Shown here: one piece after another, positions 11,537-23,569 of the stretch
Layout: each line of letters starts with the position of its first letter
Numbering within the stretch: the stretch's first letter is position 1
From: Collybiopsis luxurians FD-317 M1
Taxonomy: Eukaryota > Basidiomycota > Agaricomycetes > Agaricales > Omphalotaceae
Length of the DNA stretch: 64,000 nucleotides
NCBI GenBank assembly: GCA_000827265.1
Contig: KN834839.1
Coordinates: forward strand, 83,765 to 147,764
Direction of reading: 5' to 3'
Translations under genes and position numbers: made by a program
Notes under the pieces: model-generated
The model's database searches: none
Told to the model about the DNA's origin: nothing
What the model saw: the letters and a program-made list of their open reading frames with translations, nothing else

Positions 11537-14500
11537 ATGCATCTGCTACCCAGAGAAGAAGCCAAACTACTTCTTCACCAGGTATTTAAGTCTTCTTTCT
11601 CTTCAAATCGTAGCATCTTACATTCCTTTTAGGCAGGTTATCTGGCACAAAAACGTCTAGCTCGCGGATTACGCTTGAACCAGACTGAAGCCATCGCGCT
11701 TATCGCGTCTCAACTTCAGGAGCGTATACGAGATGGTAAACACTCCGTAAAACAGTTAATGGACCACGGAAAGACACTATTGGGTCGACGACAAGTACTT
11801 CCCAGTGTCCCGAGTTTGCTGGAACAGATTCAAGTGGAAGGGACTTTTGAGGACGGGTAGGCGGCAAAAAATGTATCGGGTTAAGCTGTGTTGTTCTTCA
11901 CTGATTTTCTAGGGTTTTCCTTGTCACAGTACATGATCCCATTTGCAGAGATTCTGGAGATCTTGAAGCTGCGCTATACGGTTCATTTTTACCTGTTCCT
12001 GATGAAAACCTCTTCCCAATCGTGAAGGAGGAAGAGTATGAGACAGAGAAGGTTCCCGGGGCGATCATTGCAAAAAAGGAACGAATTCTCATTAACAAGG
12101 GTAGGGAACGGATCCAGCTGAACGTCACAAACAACGGAGACCGTCCTGTACAAGTACGCACTCGTGCAACTCTTTACTTTTCTAGGTTTCAGTTCATTTT
12201 CGGGCTCAGATTGGTTCCCATTATCATTTTATCGAGACCAACCCCAAGCTTTCTTTCGATCGCGCTAAAGCATACGGAAAACGTCTCGATATACCCGCAG
12301 GAACTGCTGTTCGCTTTGAACCCGGAGACACGAAACCAGTAACCCTCTGCTCTATTGACGGCGCAAAGAAAATTTCTGGAGGAAATAATCTTGCCTCCGG
12401 TGTCGTTAACTTCCGAAGGATAGACCAGATCGTAGAAAATCTGATTCAAAAGGGTTTTGGTCACGTTCCGGAACCTGGGGCGTTGGAAATCAGAGCGGAT
12501 ACGGATATCGGACGAGAAGTTTATATCTCAATGTATGGACCTACCACTGGAGATCGAGTCCGACTAGGTGATACTGAGCTCTGGGTTGAAGTTGAGTATG
12601 ACATGGTACGTACTCGATAGAGCCATCCCGGTGTACCGTTTCACTGATTAGTTTATAGACTGTATATGGAGACGAAGTCAAGTTTGGCGGAGGTGAATAC
12701 GTCGTATGCTCAATAACCGGTCGCATGTCGCTTAACAAACACATACAAAATAGGGAAAACCATCCGCGAAGGCATGGGCCAAGCTACGAATCGATCTTCT
12801 TCTGAAGCTCTCGACTTGGTTATCACGAACGCTTTGATCGTGGATTGGTCCGGTATCTACAAGGTTGAATCACCTGTTTCTTTCTTCCTCCTCCTTTCCA
12901 TTCACAAGCCCTTTTTGACGACAGGCGGATGTCGGTGTCAAAGACGGCCGTATCGCTGGTATCGGAAAAGCCGGCAACCCAGACGTCATGGCCAACGTCT
13001 ACCCATCCCTCGTCATCGGCTCCTCCACCGAAGTCATCGCAGGCGAAAAACTCATCCTCACTGCCGGCGCCATCGACGCACATGTACATTATATCTGTCC
13101 CCAACAAGTCGAAGAGGCTCTTGCCGCCGGAACAACGACGATGATTGGTGGCGGAACGGGCCCCAGTGCAGGTACGAATGCGACGACGTGTACGAGTAGC
13201 CCGTTTTACATGCGGCATATGCTTGCGGCGACGGATGGACTGCCGATGAATTTTGGGTTTACAGGGAAGGGAAATGATGCGGGGCCGAAGGCGTTGGAGG
13301 ACATTGTGAAAGCGGGGGCGTTGGGGTTGAAGTTGCATGAGGATTGGGGGTCGACGCCGGCCACGATTGTGAATTGTTTGGATGTTGCGGATAAGTATGA
13401 TGTTCAGGTGAGCGGCGTTCGAATTTGCCATGATGGATCATCAGGATTTTGACGACTTTTCAGGTTAATATTCACACTGATACTTTGAATGAAAGTGGTT
13501 TCGTTGAAAGTGAGTCATCCTGGTAACATGTTCGTCTTAGTCTCTCATCGTACTTTAGGTACAATCGCTGCCTTTGGGAACCGAACCATCCACACATATC
13601 ACACCGAAGGAGCAGGTACGATCCGCTGAACAAAAAGAAACTAAACGCATCTTATCTCAATTAGGTGGCGGACACGCACCGGACATCATCGTCGTCTGTG
13701 GACAGACAAATGTGCTACCTTCGTCTACCACTCCAACCAGACCTTACGCCATAAACACCATATCTGAACATATCGATGTGAGCTCTTCACCCTTGCCTAG
13801 CCCTTTCCCCCATCCCGTAAGCTCTTCTGACACGTCTATTCAAGATGTTGATGGTCTGCCACCACCTGGATAGAACGATCCCGGAAGATTGTCATTTTGC
13901 AGAGTCCCGTATCAGAGAGGAAACGATTGCGGCTGAGGATGTATTGCAAGATTCCGGGGCCATATCTATGATTAGTTCGGACTCGCAGGCTATGGGACGC
14001 GTCGGTGAGGTTGTGTCTAGGACGTGGAGGACTGCGAGCAAGATGCGGGAGTTTAAAGGGCCTCTTAAAGATTTGGGAGATGTATGGCGTAGGGATAATG
14101 GAAGGGTGAAGAGATATATAGCCAAGTACACTATAAACCCGTGCGTGTTGCCTTTTTTTTTCGAGACCGAGAAGGGCTGCGCTAATGATATTTCGTATTC
14201 TGGTAGGGCCATAACGCATGGTATCAGCCATTTGGTGGGTCATGTTGCGGTTGAGACGTTGGCAGATTTGGTACTTTGGAAACCTGAGAACTTTGGGGCG
14301 AAGCCCGAGATGGTCATCAAAGGTGGCGTTATTGCTTGGTCTCAGGTAGGGCCCTTCGCTCCCCACCGAGCGTTTTCATACCAGCTCACCTACCTCTTCA
14401 TCTCAGATGGGCGACGCCAATGCCTCCATCCCTACCGTCCAGCCATCCTACTCCCAACCCATGTGGGGTGCCAAACCCAGCTCTGCAGCGCTCAACTCTA

Positions 14501-14739
14501 TCTCGTTCGTATCGGAACTCTCCATCACGTCCAATACAGTCTCCTCGTACGGGCTCAAGAAACGGTTCGAGGCGGTGAGGAATTGCAGGAATATTGGAAA
14601 GAAGGATATGAAGTGGAACGATGCGATGCCGAAGATGAGTGTGGATGCGGAGAGCTACGAGGTCAAGGCGGATGAGGTACTGGCGGATATTGCGCCGGCG
14701 GAGAGGTTACCTCTTGGGAAGGTGTATAATCTATTTTGA
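11537..14739 (+). CDS. URE1: Urease (fused gamma-beta-alpha, nickel enzyme)
   Basis: Urease hydrolyses urea to ammonia and carbamate in the cytosol. My model has 13 exons: 11537-11581, 11633-11856, 11913-12153, 12210-12605, 12659-12692, 12754-12863, 12925-13407, 13464-13509, 13559-13615, 13665-13777, 13845-14140, 14207-14345, 14407-14739. They total 2517 nt, or 838 residues, in one open frame and at the usual fungal length. The order is gamma domain ([15 protein letters not shown] start), beta domain ([28 protein letters not shown]), then alpha. Visible catalytic-site features are the nickel-binding HVHY, the lysine in GLKLHEDWG that is carbamylated in ureases, [22 protein letters not shown], and the flap segment MVCHHL. 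All twelve introns are GT-AG, 49-67 nt. Two GATA sites lie upstream. A functional enzyme also needs UreD/F/G accessory proteins, which are not in the window. Confidence 0.98.
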
Positions 14740-15128
14740 GGATATACGAGTAAAGGAAAAAAACTGTAACTTTCTGTACTACTACGAAACTTACCTGAAC
14801 AATTATATCGGCAAAGATGAACTTGCCCCTCAGATATTACCGTGACACGGCTTGGCAGTGCGCGAGGACCACTTAAGGGCCGGTTGAGTGGCGTCAGCGG
14901 TGGCGTTTGAATATTTGACTTGGACATCGATCACCACCCCGCTCCACTTTTTTTTCCATCCCGAAACCCAGTATTTACACCCAGGATTTCTACTATCGGC
15001 GGCAATGAATGGTTACTAGAAACGTGTTGTACATCGGAAGAACGAGTGGATTGAACTTGGCTTACAAATATCAGTGAACAACGTTCGGTGCCGCTCCATT
15101 CTCTTTCCGCGAGTCATTTGCGACCACC

Positions 15129-16177
15129 ATGCCCGCCAACGCTGCCGCAGAAAACGTATTCGGTACACTTGGTATGGCATATCTGTGGCTTGTTGCAATT
15201 TCCTTCCAAATTCAAGTATAGAGTGAACAGGAACGGTATGCTGGATGATTCAGCTTTTACCCCAAATCCACAAGAGTTACCGTGAAAAGAGCACCGTAGG
15301 ACTCTCAGAGTGGATGATGTGCGTCATGAATTCCTCTTCGATTGTACTGTAAAAGCTAATAAGACGCGCCTTTTGCAGCTTTTCTTGGGCCGTTGGAGGA
15401 GCGTTTCTTGGGACTTATGCGGTGGTGCAAAATCTGAATATACCGTTGATAATGCAGCCGCAGATATTCGGTGTACTTTCGCTGATTTCTTGGGCTCAGG
15501 TATGGAAAAATAAAATTTAATCAGAAAGTTGAAATGAGATGAAGCTCACGTCCTCGTTTCGGTTAGTGCCAGTACTATACGCGACACTGGTCGCGTCGCA
15601 AAACAGTTTTGGTAGCGATTCTTGTAGGCTGTATTCTGGGCGGATTTGAAGCTGGAACAGTCTACGCCCTCCGGCCTCCTTTCAATCATGGAAGTAAACG
15701 CGCCGAGTCTGCAATATTCTTCTTTGGGATTATGAGTACTGTATGCATCACAGGCGCGCTGTTTCCGCAATACTATGAGATTTACAAGCATGGGGAAGTT
15801 ATCGGACTGTCTATACCTTTCATGTTGATTGATATCCTTGGAGGTGAATTCTTTGCATGATTCTCTGTGTCTAGATCCCTCTGACCCGCCCTTATTAGGT
15901 TTATTTTCCGATTTATCCTTGATTTTTAGACCCGGATCCTTTAATATTCTCGCAGGAGTCACGTACACACTAGTCATTGTAAGTCCTCCTTTCGACCAGT
16001 TGCGGCAGATATTGAGTCTTGTGAAAGGTCACGGACGGAGTTGTCATTGTCGCTGCCATGATATTGAATCCTAGAGCTAGACGGAGGAGGCGAAAAATGA
16101 GAGAGGCTGAGATTCGCAGAAACGATCCGGAAATGGCGGAGAATGCTACTCCCGCCTCACCACCTCTAGTGCGATGA
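15129..16177 (+). CDS. PQ-loop repeat membrane protein
   Basis: This is a predicted seven-helix transporter of the PQ-loop (cystinosin/SWEET-related) superfamily. Six exons (15129-15171, 15231-15318, 15379-15499, 15567-15843, 15899-15978, 16028-16177) join into one frame of 252 residues. The first PQ-loop is in QLLPQIHKSYREKSTVGLSEW, near residues 22-43. The second is FPQYYEIYKHGEVIGLS, in exon 4, before a helix ending in DILGG. The C-tail is basic then acidic (RARRRRRKMREAEIRRN). The start MPANAAAENVFGTL leads directly into the first helix and is the conserved style of start in fungal homologues. Relatives move amino acids, sugars or cystine across vacuolar or lysosomal membranes; no substrate can be read here. 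It lies 390 bases downstream of urease on the same strand. Confidence 0.9.
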
Positions 16178-17261
16178 GGCCTAATGGATCTAGTATGTTT
16201 CCAAGGTTCAAGTATAACAATAACGAGCGAAAGCCGACCTACATGCATAATGTACGATCTACACAACTTTTCGACATATCTGGGGTTCCGCGGTACTCCA
16301 AAGTGGGACGTGATGGCTTGACAGCGTCATGCTCAAGATCGTCCACTGTAGTTACTCCTGACTGACTTTTTCCAACTATTGGACGCTTTCGGTTTCAAGG
16401 TTCGAAGGTTTAGAGGTAATCTCTATTTATTATTGCCCGCGTAAGAAGTATCTTTTTGAAACTCATTGTGCAGGTTCTAATCGACCCTGCAGATGAAATT
16501 GAGCATTTCCGGGTGACTTGACGCTACAGTAATTCCCAAACTCAAGGGCGAAGCTGAAGCCTGAATTTTGAATGGCAAAATTAGCTGTCTCCAAGTAGAG
16601 TATGCGTCGCGCATCGGTCTTGGCATAATTTTGACCTCTCACGAGTATACTCGCGTATATCTCTACCCTCAGAGTGGACGACGTTCTAAGATTTCAGTGC
16701 GCTCCAAAAATTGAGCACAGTTAATATTATTAGCGATGAGGATTTCTGGGGTGCCATCACAAATCTTTGGCGTGGCGTTAGGCGTCCAGCGTCCAACAGT
16801 CACCTAGTCACCTCTCAATGATTTACCCCGGACCACTTTCTACGTAATGTGATGCAGGGATCACTCATTAGTAACAGGAGGTTTGGATCGATTGTCGATG
16901 ACCCCTACGATTTGGGGCAGTATTTGCGTCTATCTGTGCTCAGTCAATGTCTTTCTCGGCTTGATCTTGTTCAGCATTCGGGAATCCTTCTTTTTCTCTG
17001 ACAAGACGTACGTGGGTGTTTTTCTGTATGTTTTTGTTCGCCGTCAGGAACAACTTATTTTTCGAAGAGATTTCTGTTGATTTGTTCCCAATTTAGATTG
17101 GCGTGCACGTGTCGACATCTAGATTTTTCGATACGGTTCCTTCATCGTGACTAAACCGGGCTTAAGTTACGCATGAATTCGAACATAGTAAACGTGTTGA
17201 CCGTCGCTAGAGCCCTCGTCATTGCGTATCGCACTGAGCTCCCAGCACCCTCGAATCTCGT
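16178..17261. other. Intergenic region
   Basis: No supported gene. A 65-codon ORF at 16883-17080 encodes a hydrophobic, Phe/Val-rich peptide with no recognisable domain and no clear splice partner, so I leave it out. The right part presumably holds the promoter of the Ser/Pro-rich gene. Confidence 0.4.
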
Positions 17262-18110
17262 ATGGAAGAAGGTGGAGAGAATTCGGAGGCAGTAAAGGAT
17301 GATGAAACTGCGGGAGGGCAGCCTGAAAACACTATAATTCCTGACCCTCACACCAGCTCCACAACCGATGACAGTGGCCCAGTGAAATTGCAGCACGTCA
17401 TAGAAAATAAACCATCTGAAGGAGGTATTTCTGTTCTAGCTGTGAGTTTTTATATCTATTTCACTCCTTCCTCATTTTTTCCCTCTGATCCACAACGCTT
17501 TCAGACTCGACCCAGGCCCATAGCTACTAGAACCAGGACCAAACCCAACGCACCCACTTTGCCTTCCATGCCTGCTGCGACATTATCAGATCTACGTCTA
17601 CACTCCCCTTCCAATATCATTGGCACTCCTTTTACTGTTGATTCCTCCCCGTACGAATATCCATTTCCCGCCCCAAACACCCGTTCATCCCCTTCATTCG
17701 AAGCCTTCCGGCCTCCTCTGACCCCTCCGTCTCTTCTGACCAATTCATTAACGCTGTCAGGACCAACTGTAGCGCTATCCACATCTCCTCCTTTTGGTCC
17801 GGATGCGCGCAGCTTTTCACCCACGCATCCCAAACTGCGGATCAGCGATCCTCCGGTACCTCCAGGCTTGGTGAACAGGCGAATGAGATGGAGCCTCAAT
17901 CTCACCAGACGAGACAGCAGCTACAGCAGTCAGACAAGCGAGGGCAGCAGTACTGGCAGCAGCGTGAGGGCGGCAGGGGAATCGTCAAGACCCACGTCAC
18001 TCAATGGTGCTATACATAACGCTCCTCTTCCTCATGCCAGACTTTCCCCGGTCGAATCATCAGGTAGAAGCTCGCCAAAATCTGGTGGTGCAGAAGGGGT
18101 TAGCCAATGA
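17262..18110 (+). CDS. Ser/Pro-rich hypothetical protein
   Basis: An unrecognised low-complexity protein. The ORF is 282 codons. A GTGAGT...TTTCAG segment at 17442-17504 is 63 nt and in frame, so it is either a retained coding stretch or an intron; if spliced, the protein is 261 residues. The N-terminus is acidic (EEGGENSEAVKDDE). The middle is rich in Pro, Ser and Thr with a basic patch (TRPRPIATRTRTK). The C-terminal third has Ser runs (RRDSSYSSQTSEGSSTGSS) of the kind often phosphorylated. There is no transmembrane segment or signal peptide in the main part. It is probably disordered. The translated composition and the absence of stops over 280 codons support coding, but the function is unknown and the first exon could lie further upstream. 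Confidence 0.6.
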   Translation: MEEGGENSEAVKDDETAGGQPENTIIPDPHTSSTTDDSGPVKLQHVIENKPSEGGISVLAVSFYIYFTPSSFFPSDPQRFQTRPRPIATRTRTKPNAPTLPSMPAATLSDLRLHSPSNIIGTPFTVDSSPYEYPFPAPNTRSSPSFEAFRPPLTPPSLLTNSLTLSGPTVALSTSPPFGPDARSFSPTHPKLRISDPPVPPGLVNRRMRWSLNLTRRDSSYSSQTSEGSSTGSSVRAAGESSRPTSLNGAIHNAPLPHARLSPVESSGRSSPKSGGAEGVSQ

Positions 18111-18748
18111 AGGGTGGACAGGTGCTCGAGCTGACGGATCTTTCGATCCTGCCTGTTGCACTGTGGGTTTTAATTTTACGGATCTTTTCCTGGTTTATCT
18201 TATGTTCTGGTTTTCTATCTTTTGGTAGTTGCACGTACTTTTTTTTTTTGCATGTCGTTATATGGATCTGATAGCGCGTGCATCCGAGAACGTGTATGTT
18301 TCATGCAATCGCTTGGGATGCATGGAGTTTTGGTTATACTTTTGGGTTTTTAGGGTATGGGCTATCGAGTTGTGTTTTTTTCGATTTTGTTTCTTCATGA
18401 TTTGAAAATACTTATATACGGGTTTGATACATGCAGACGTCTAAAACTAACTTTCGTTGCAATTACATTTGTGGGATATATCGTTTGGATTACATGATCC
18501 ACTGACAAAATACTTGTTCGCCATAATACTCTACATTCACCATTCTGCCTTTGGACTCTCGGACAGCTGTTACTACTAGTACTACACATTGTTACATATG
18601 TTATCGAGGCGGGGTCCTCGAAGACATTACACACGAGCTTTCGTTCGCTACTATAGTTCAGACGTCTATTCAGGTCAATAGATGATTCGCTTCGCTCATT
18701 TCTTTGAGGTCATTTGCAAGATCTATTACAGTGCTATCCACTACAGTA
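18111..18748. other. Convergent intergenic region
   Basis: This lies between the stop of the Ser/Pro-rich gene (plus) and the stop of MFS transporter 4 (minus). It is T-rich in its left part, as expected for 3' untranslated sequence. No gene seen. Confidence 0.5.
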
Positions 18749-20639
18749 CTAGTCATCTTCGACCTCTGCCTCTGCCTCTTCCCAGAGCCCCTCTGGTAAA
18801 AGTCTCGCCAAAGCAACGCTTCCTAAAGACAGAACAGCAAAGAACAAGTAAACGGCATACCCACCAAGCCAGTTCTTCTGCACAGAGAGGGAGAACAAGG
18901 AAGTCGACATCACAGGTCCTATCGCTCGAGAAATGGAGACGGTCGTTTGAGATAATCCATTCGTCGCGCCTAGAGCTGATCTAGACGGCGGCGAAGTAGT
19001 GAGATATAGGAAGATGCCCCCTAGAGTGATGACACAATCAATATTTCCAGTGTTTCTCTTAAACTCGAGAAAGAAACGCTACTCACCGTAAGCTGTATCC
19101 ATCAATACTGCCAACATCTCAACAAGCACAATCATCATCCACACCAGCGCGTTCACTCCGCAGTTGCGTGCAATGAGACTGATGATTGGAAGGATGATAA
19201 ACATCGCAGGCAGAGCACCCGTCCCGATCAAGACGACTAGTCGTTCGCCCAACGCGCGGATGATCTTTGCGAACCAGAAGAACTGGAAGAGACCTGTAGC
19301 TGCACCGTATGCGCCCATGATATATCCGATGGTAGATGGAGGTAAACCTAGACCGCCGATGTCGAGCGGCATTGCGAGGAAGAGAGGGAAGAGGGCGTTG
19401 AAGGCGATATTTAGGAACGCGAGTACGGCGTAATTTGATACGGTGAGCACGACGGGATAAGTAATTAGCTCTCGGAGGGGAATAGGACCCTCTTGGTAAG
19501 TCGAGGTCACAGTGATCTCGGATCCACTAGAATAATCACGAGAGAGTTTTCGAGATCGTCGTCGTTTCTTTGGGAGAGTCTATAAGAAACGTAGGATGTG
19601 AGCGATACTGATATCCGAACTGAGGAGCGCATATTGCTCATACCTCTTTAAACGCGACGGCCGCAATAGTGAACGCCACGAACACGTAGCTTACGCCAAC
19701 TAAACATGGAAGGAAGTATGGGTATGCTCGCCAGAAGGGTGAGGTGAACACATTGGGAAACCGCTCATGCGGTTTCGCAAAGGTTCCACCAATCAATGGC
19801 CTATATGAACAAGTTAGAAGCAGCCTTTCGGAGTAAAGGTATGGACGTACCCCATCGTTGCCCCGAAAGACCAAACAGCAGGTATCATAGAGATACCTTC
19901 TGCCCGGTTAGTTGGGTCCGTAAGATCCGCAATTGTACTTTTCATAATACCTACATGACGAGTGGAAGACAGACCGTCAACTTGCAGCTCGCAAGGATGC
20001 ATGTGCGGATAAATTACCCACCAATGTTTCCATTCAATAGTCCTGTCAGACATCGACTAGAAACGAATATGAATTGTGTCAGTTAAGCGTAATCGTCGGG
20101 AAGATAATGCCATGTTCTGACCTAACAACGAGTGCCCAAAAAGTAGTGGATAGACCGAACAATAGCATCGAAATCATTGATCCGGCCACGCCAATGAGCA
20201 GGATGGGTTTTCTACCTATCGTGTCTGATGCGCGACTCCATTGAAGGACAGTCATGGCTTCAGTTGCATAGAACAAAGATTCCTGATACGATCGATGAGT
20301 ATCGGTTCTACAACAATGATAGATGGTACAACTTACTATGATACCTGCGTAATATCCGACCCTCCGTTCATCTCCACCGGTAATATCGAGCTCGCTGATA
20401 AGCTGTATATTGTATTGAGGACGACATTAAATTCAAAAAAGGTTCGATGAGCATACCTGATTGATATAAGGATAGATCGATTGACTGAGAATGGGTTCAC
20501 AAAGTTGAAGCAGCATAAGAATGGAAATCTGTACTTTTGGGAGAGGCGTAGGGGTCCGTCTTTGTTTGAGGACCTGGACATTATTATCATGGTCAGTCGT
20601 GAGGAGAGGTGTCTCTTCGTCAATTCGTTCGACGGTCAT
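18749..20639 (-). CDS. MFS transporter 4 (DHA1-like, divergent)
   Basis: A predicted 12-helix exporter, in the same family as the tandem array at 0.5-9.2 kb but clearly diverged. It starts MTVERIDEETPLL at 20639, again with an acidic, dileucine-like tail. Exons encode, in order, QISILMLLQLCEPILSQSIYPY (helix 1), SLFYATEAMTVLQWSRASDTIGRKP (loop 2-3 motif), GNIGVMKSTIADLTDPTNRA, PLIGGTFAKPHERFPNVF, a basic cytoplasmic loop (PKKRRRSRKLSRD), and GGLGLPPSTIGYIMGAYGA. The last exon has GATNGLSQTTVSISRAIGP and an acidic tail ending EVEDD with TAG at 18749-18751. Its exon plan resembles that of the array genes. The shared motifs (DEETPLL, GGLGLPP, GATNGLSQ) suggest one subfamily expanded locally. The substrate is unknown. 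Confidence 0.87.
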
Positions 20640-21526
20640 AATTGGAGGGAGGGATAAGAGAGGTGGGTACTGAAGGGGGGACGGGAGGGACGAAGGAATT
20701 GCAAGGAGAGACAGCTGGCAACTGGGAGGAAAAGCATTTTTCGGTGGATTTTATATTTACCAGGCTAGTTGATGTGATCGAGAAGGTTCTGTTCTGATAA
20801 CATCAAATTTACCGAAATGAAATGCGTCTGCAGGAAATTTGCGTATGTATCCTTCTTTCGGTTTGTCTTTTTATTTCATTCGAATTGATAAACGAACGCA
20901 CGATAGATGTATGTAGTTGTTATTCAACTTCTTTTCGGTTCTAGGAGGAAAAAAAAAGACAGCCTCGTTCCGTTTTTTCCGAGCTTTTTTTCCGACTCTT
21001 AGAGATAAGCCGCGCTTGAAGTGGGGTGTTAGCGGACACTATAGCATCAAGGTTTAAGCTCTGAATTCCGTAGGTTTCCGCCCGTCCAAACAAAGTTTGA
21101 AATTTGGAGCTTCAGTCGTGTGAGGGTCGAAGCACAGAATGTTGAGGCGGCGGCACTTCACTGGGAAAGCCAGACTTGAACCAGTCAACAAAGCAGGTCA
21201 GGGGAATGATAAAGTTCAAGCTTCCCGAACTGTCGACTTCTGGACGTAATCTCTATAGGCGATAGTATAGCAAGCGAGAGTCAATGGATCGGCAAAATTT
21301 TTTACACAACCACAACTTGCTGGAACTTGCTGGAAAATTTGCTTTTTCAGGCAAGTATTTGCGACGGCTTGGTAAATGAATTTTGAGGAAAAGAAGAGCA
21401 ATAGAAGATAGGTGTGAGAGCTTGTGCGCCAGGATATATTCGAGTATTGTATAGTACGTGGAAATTGTTGAAGATCCGAAAAGGAGCAACAGCAATGTGA
21501 AAAACCTGGAAGGACCTTGCAACCAA
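20640..21526. promoter_or_regulatory. Divergent promoter region, MFS 4 / Cys-His gene
   Basis: This 0.9-kb gap separates two genes transcribed away from each other and so must hold both promoters. I see no convincing ORF. Minus-strand ORFs at 21216-21599 overlap the first exon of the plus-strand gene and lack domain signal. Confidence 0.4.
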
Positions 21527-22334
21527 ATGGAAGTTGAGAAGAAAACACGCGACGTATCACGTGAGCGCTCAGAACCTCGTTTTCGTTCCATGTCCACACA
21601 AGGAAAGTCTTTGTATCGCCGGAGATTTTGAATGTCCTAAATTGCCCTCCATACAGCTCCAGCGTCTTCTACGGCTGAGCCGGAGATCATTGACTTGACT
21701 GGAATAGACGAGGACGATTCCGAGGAGGAGGAAGGGGAAGAGGAAGGTTCCGGATCCGAACAGGGCTCGGAGGACCCTTCAGATGGTTCTGACGATAACA
21801 TAAAAGTTGAGATAAACAAAGACTCACGCATCCAACTATACCTCGCACTCTCTGCGGTGCCAGAGGCACAAATTCGCGAAATATTGAAGCAGCTGATTGA
21901 ACAGTTGCCCGAAGTAGAATATGCGTTGACCAAGGAGTTTGTTGTGAAGAAGAGGTATGGATTTGGTGATGGTAGCGAGCCACAGCGACAACGGGTCAGA
22001 CGGATTGAGGTCTGTAGTAAATGCCAGGAAGAGTTTGATGCGGACGAAGAGAGGGCGGCGGATGAGTGCTGTTTTCATCCTGGTGAGTATACTCTTTTTG
22101 TTGGTTTGGGATAACTAATGAACGTACGAGTCAGGCTTCTTCAGACCTGACTATAGCAAATTCGTCGACTGGGACGAAGACGCACATGGAACCATCGACT
22201 CTGAAGAGGTACGACGCATGTATCCCGAGAACTACAGGTGGACATGCTGTCAGGAATACGGGGACTGCGAGGGCTGTGTCCGTGGTGCTCATCAGTCTGC
22301 AAATCCTCATAAAAAGCTTCGAGGGGATGTGTGA
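21527..22334 (+). CDS. Small Cys/His-domain protein, paralogue 1
   Basis: An uncharacterised 219-residue protein. My model is exons 21527-21560, 21657-22082 and 22135-22334, with GTGAGC and GTGAGT donors and CAG acceptors; the exons total 660 nt in one frame. Residues about 20-60 are an acidic Ser/Glu/Asp run (DEDDSEEEEGEEEGSGSEQG). A short helical segment follows (AQIREILKQLIEQLPEVEYAL). The C-terminal half carries a likely zinc-binding domain: CSKC, then a CCFHPG motif, then RWTCCQEYGDCEGC and a final His-rich AHQSANPHKK. An acidic tract plus a metal-binding module suggests a nuclear or ubiquitin-related adaptor, but that is guesswork. The next gene encodes the same domain. The first exon is chosen because it alone gives the right phase; it is only 34 nt, so the start is moderately certain. 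Confidence 0.82.
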
Positions 22335-22786
22335 AAAGGGTCATGCTATGTATTTTGATATCTATAGTGAGTGTTTATTGATATTGAAAAGTCGTATATA
22401 TGGAATGTTCGATGTGATGTCGACGCCCAAAAAAGCTGTCACACCCATCTGACTGATCGCTGGGATTTTTGGCCCAACTCAACTCAACAGCTCTATTGTC
22501 GTAGTTGGGCGTCTCTCGGAATGTATGTGTAAAATGACCGATCGTACGTATATAACAACAAGAACAAGATTCCAGTGAACTAGTGGCGTGCGAGAACCCC
22601 TTCAACCTTGTCTTTTTGTTATCCACACTCCCCTTTGTGTGTGCAACCTTATACATAACCGCCGGTGTTTCCTCCCTTCTTCTCCCCAATCTCTCATCTT
22701 TCCACCCTCCCTGGGCTATTCTCGTATGTTCGCAGATGATGTTCCCATGCAAAATTCAGCTGATAGATGATCTATAGACCCGACAC

Positions 22787-23569
22787 ATGATTCATTCAAA
22801 ACCTACAGTGCGCCCGCGGTCCTCTCATCCACGCTATTTCGACGCCTCAGCCTTAGATCATGACGACTATTACCGTTCAACGGCGTCCTCAGTATGCTCT
22901 TCCCCCTTTCCACCGTCGGATTCAGAATCAGAAAACTCGGAGGAAACCTCTGGTGCCTCTGTTACGACCGCAGGCTCGACCGCAGACCTAAGTGCGATCA
23001 TTGCAACGACACCGGAGTCTCAGTTAAGGGCGATGATGCTCAAGTTGGCAGGGAAGAGTACAAAGTTGAGGGATGCGATTGCTCGCGAGTTGCGCCCAAC
23101 GGGATCGACGAGAATGATAATAGGGTCGGGAGTAGATGCAGGAGGAGAGGTGCCAGCAACCCCAAGAAAAAATGTGGCGAAAGGAGGCAGCCGGGTACGG
23201 CGCAGGTCACTTGGATCCCGGAAGCGGAATTGCAACGGAGGTGATGATGCATCACTATCAATATGTTCTCATTGCGGACGATCGTTTGATGGGAGGACGT
23301 GTTTGGAAGCTTGTTTTTATCACCCAGGTAAGTAATTCGGCTCCGTTCTCGTTCTATCAATATGCCCAGCCAGCACACTGATGTTTCGTTGTCTAGGTGA
23401 ACTGGAAGACGAGGTATTCGAATTCATGTCAAAGACGCCTGGACCGGAAGGTCGAGTTCATAAAGTCCTGAAGAGTGTTTCGATGTGGAGCTGTTGTGAG
23501 GATGAGCCGGGGAGTGTGGGTTGTGTTCGGGCCCCGGTTCACGTTCAGCTAGATCGAGATGATATTTAG
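22787..23569 (+). CDS. Small Cys/His-domain protein, paralogue 2
   Basis: A 237-residue protein from two exons, 22787-23327 and 23397-23569. It shares the architecture of the preceding gene: a Ser/Glu-rich N-half (SDSESENSEETSG), a short helix (PESQLRAMMLKLAGKSTKLRDAI), a basic stretch (RRRSLGSRKRN), then CSHCGRSFDGRTCLEACFYHPG and a C-terminal SMWSCCEDEPGSVGC. The single intron splits the Gly codon after the CFYHPG/CCFHPG motif at the same point as intron 2 of paralogue 1, which argues for a shared origin. Sequence identity outside the cysteine motifs is low, so the duplication is old, or the two were brought together. The function is unknown; zinc binding is inferred from Cys/His spacing. 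Confidence 0.82.

Noticed and set aside
12823..13431. Minus-strand ORF of 202 codons
   Set aside because: Antisense shadow of the highly coding urease alpha region; Arg/His-rich composition typical of a complementary frame.
13836..14366. Minus-strand ORF of 176 codons
   Set aside because: Antisense to urease exons 11-12, whose frame and splice sites are unambiguous.
16883..17080. Small hydrophobic plus-strand ORF
   Set aside because: No domain, no splice partner and no supporting context; likely chance.
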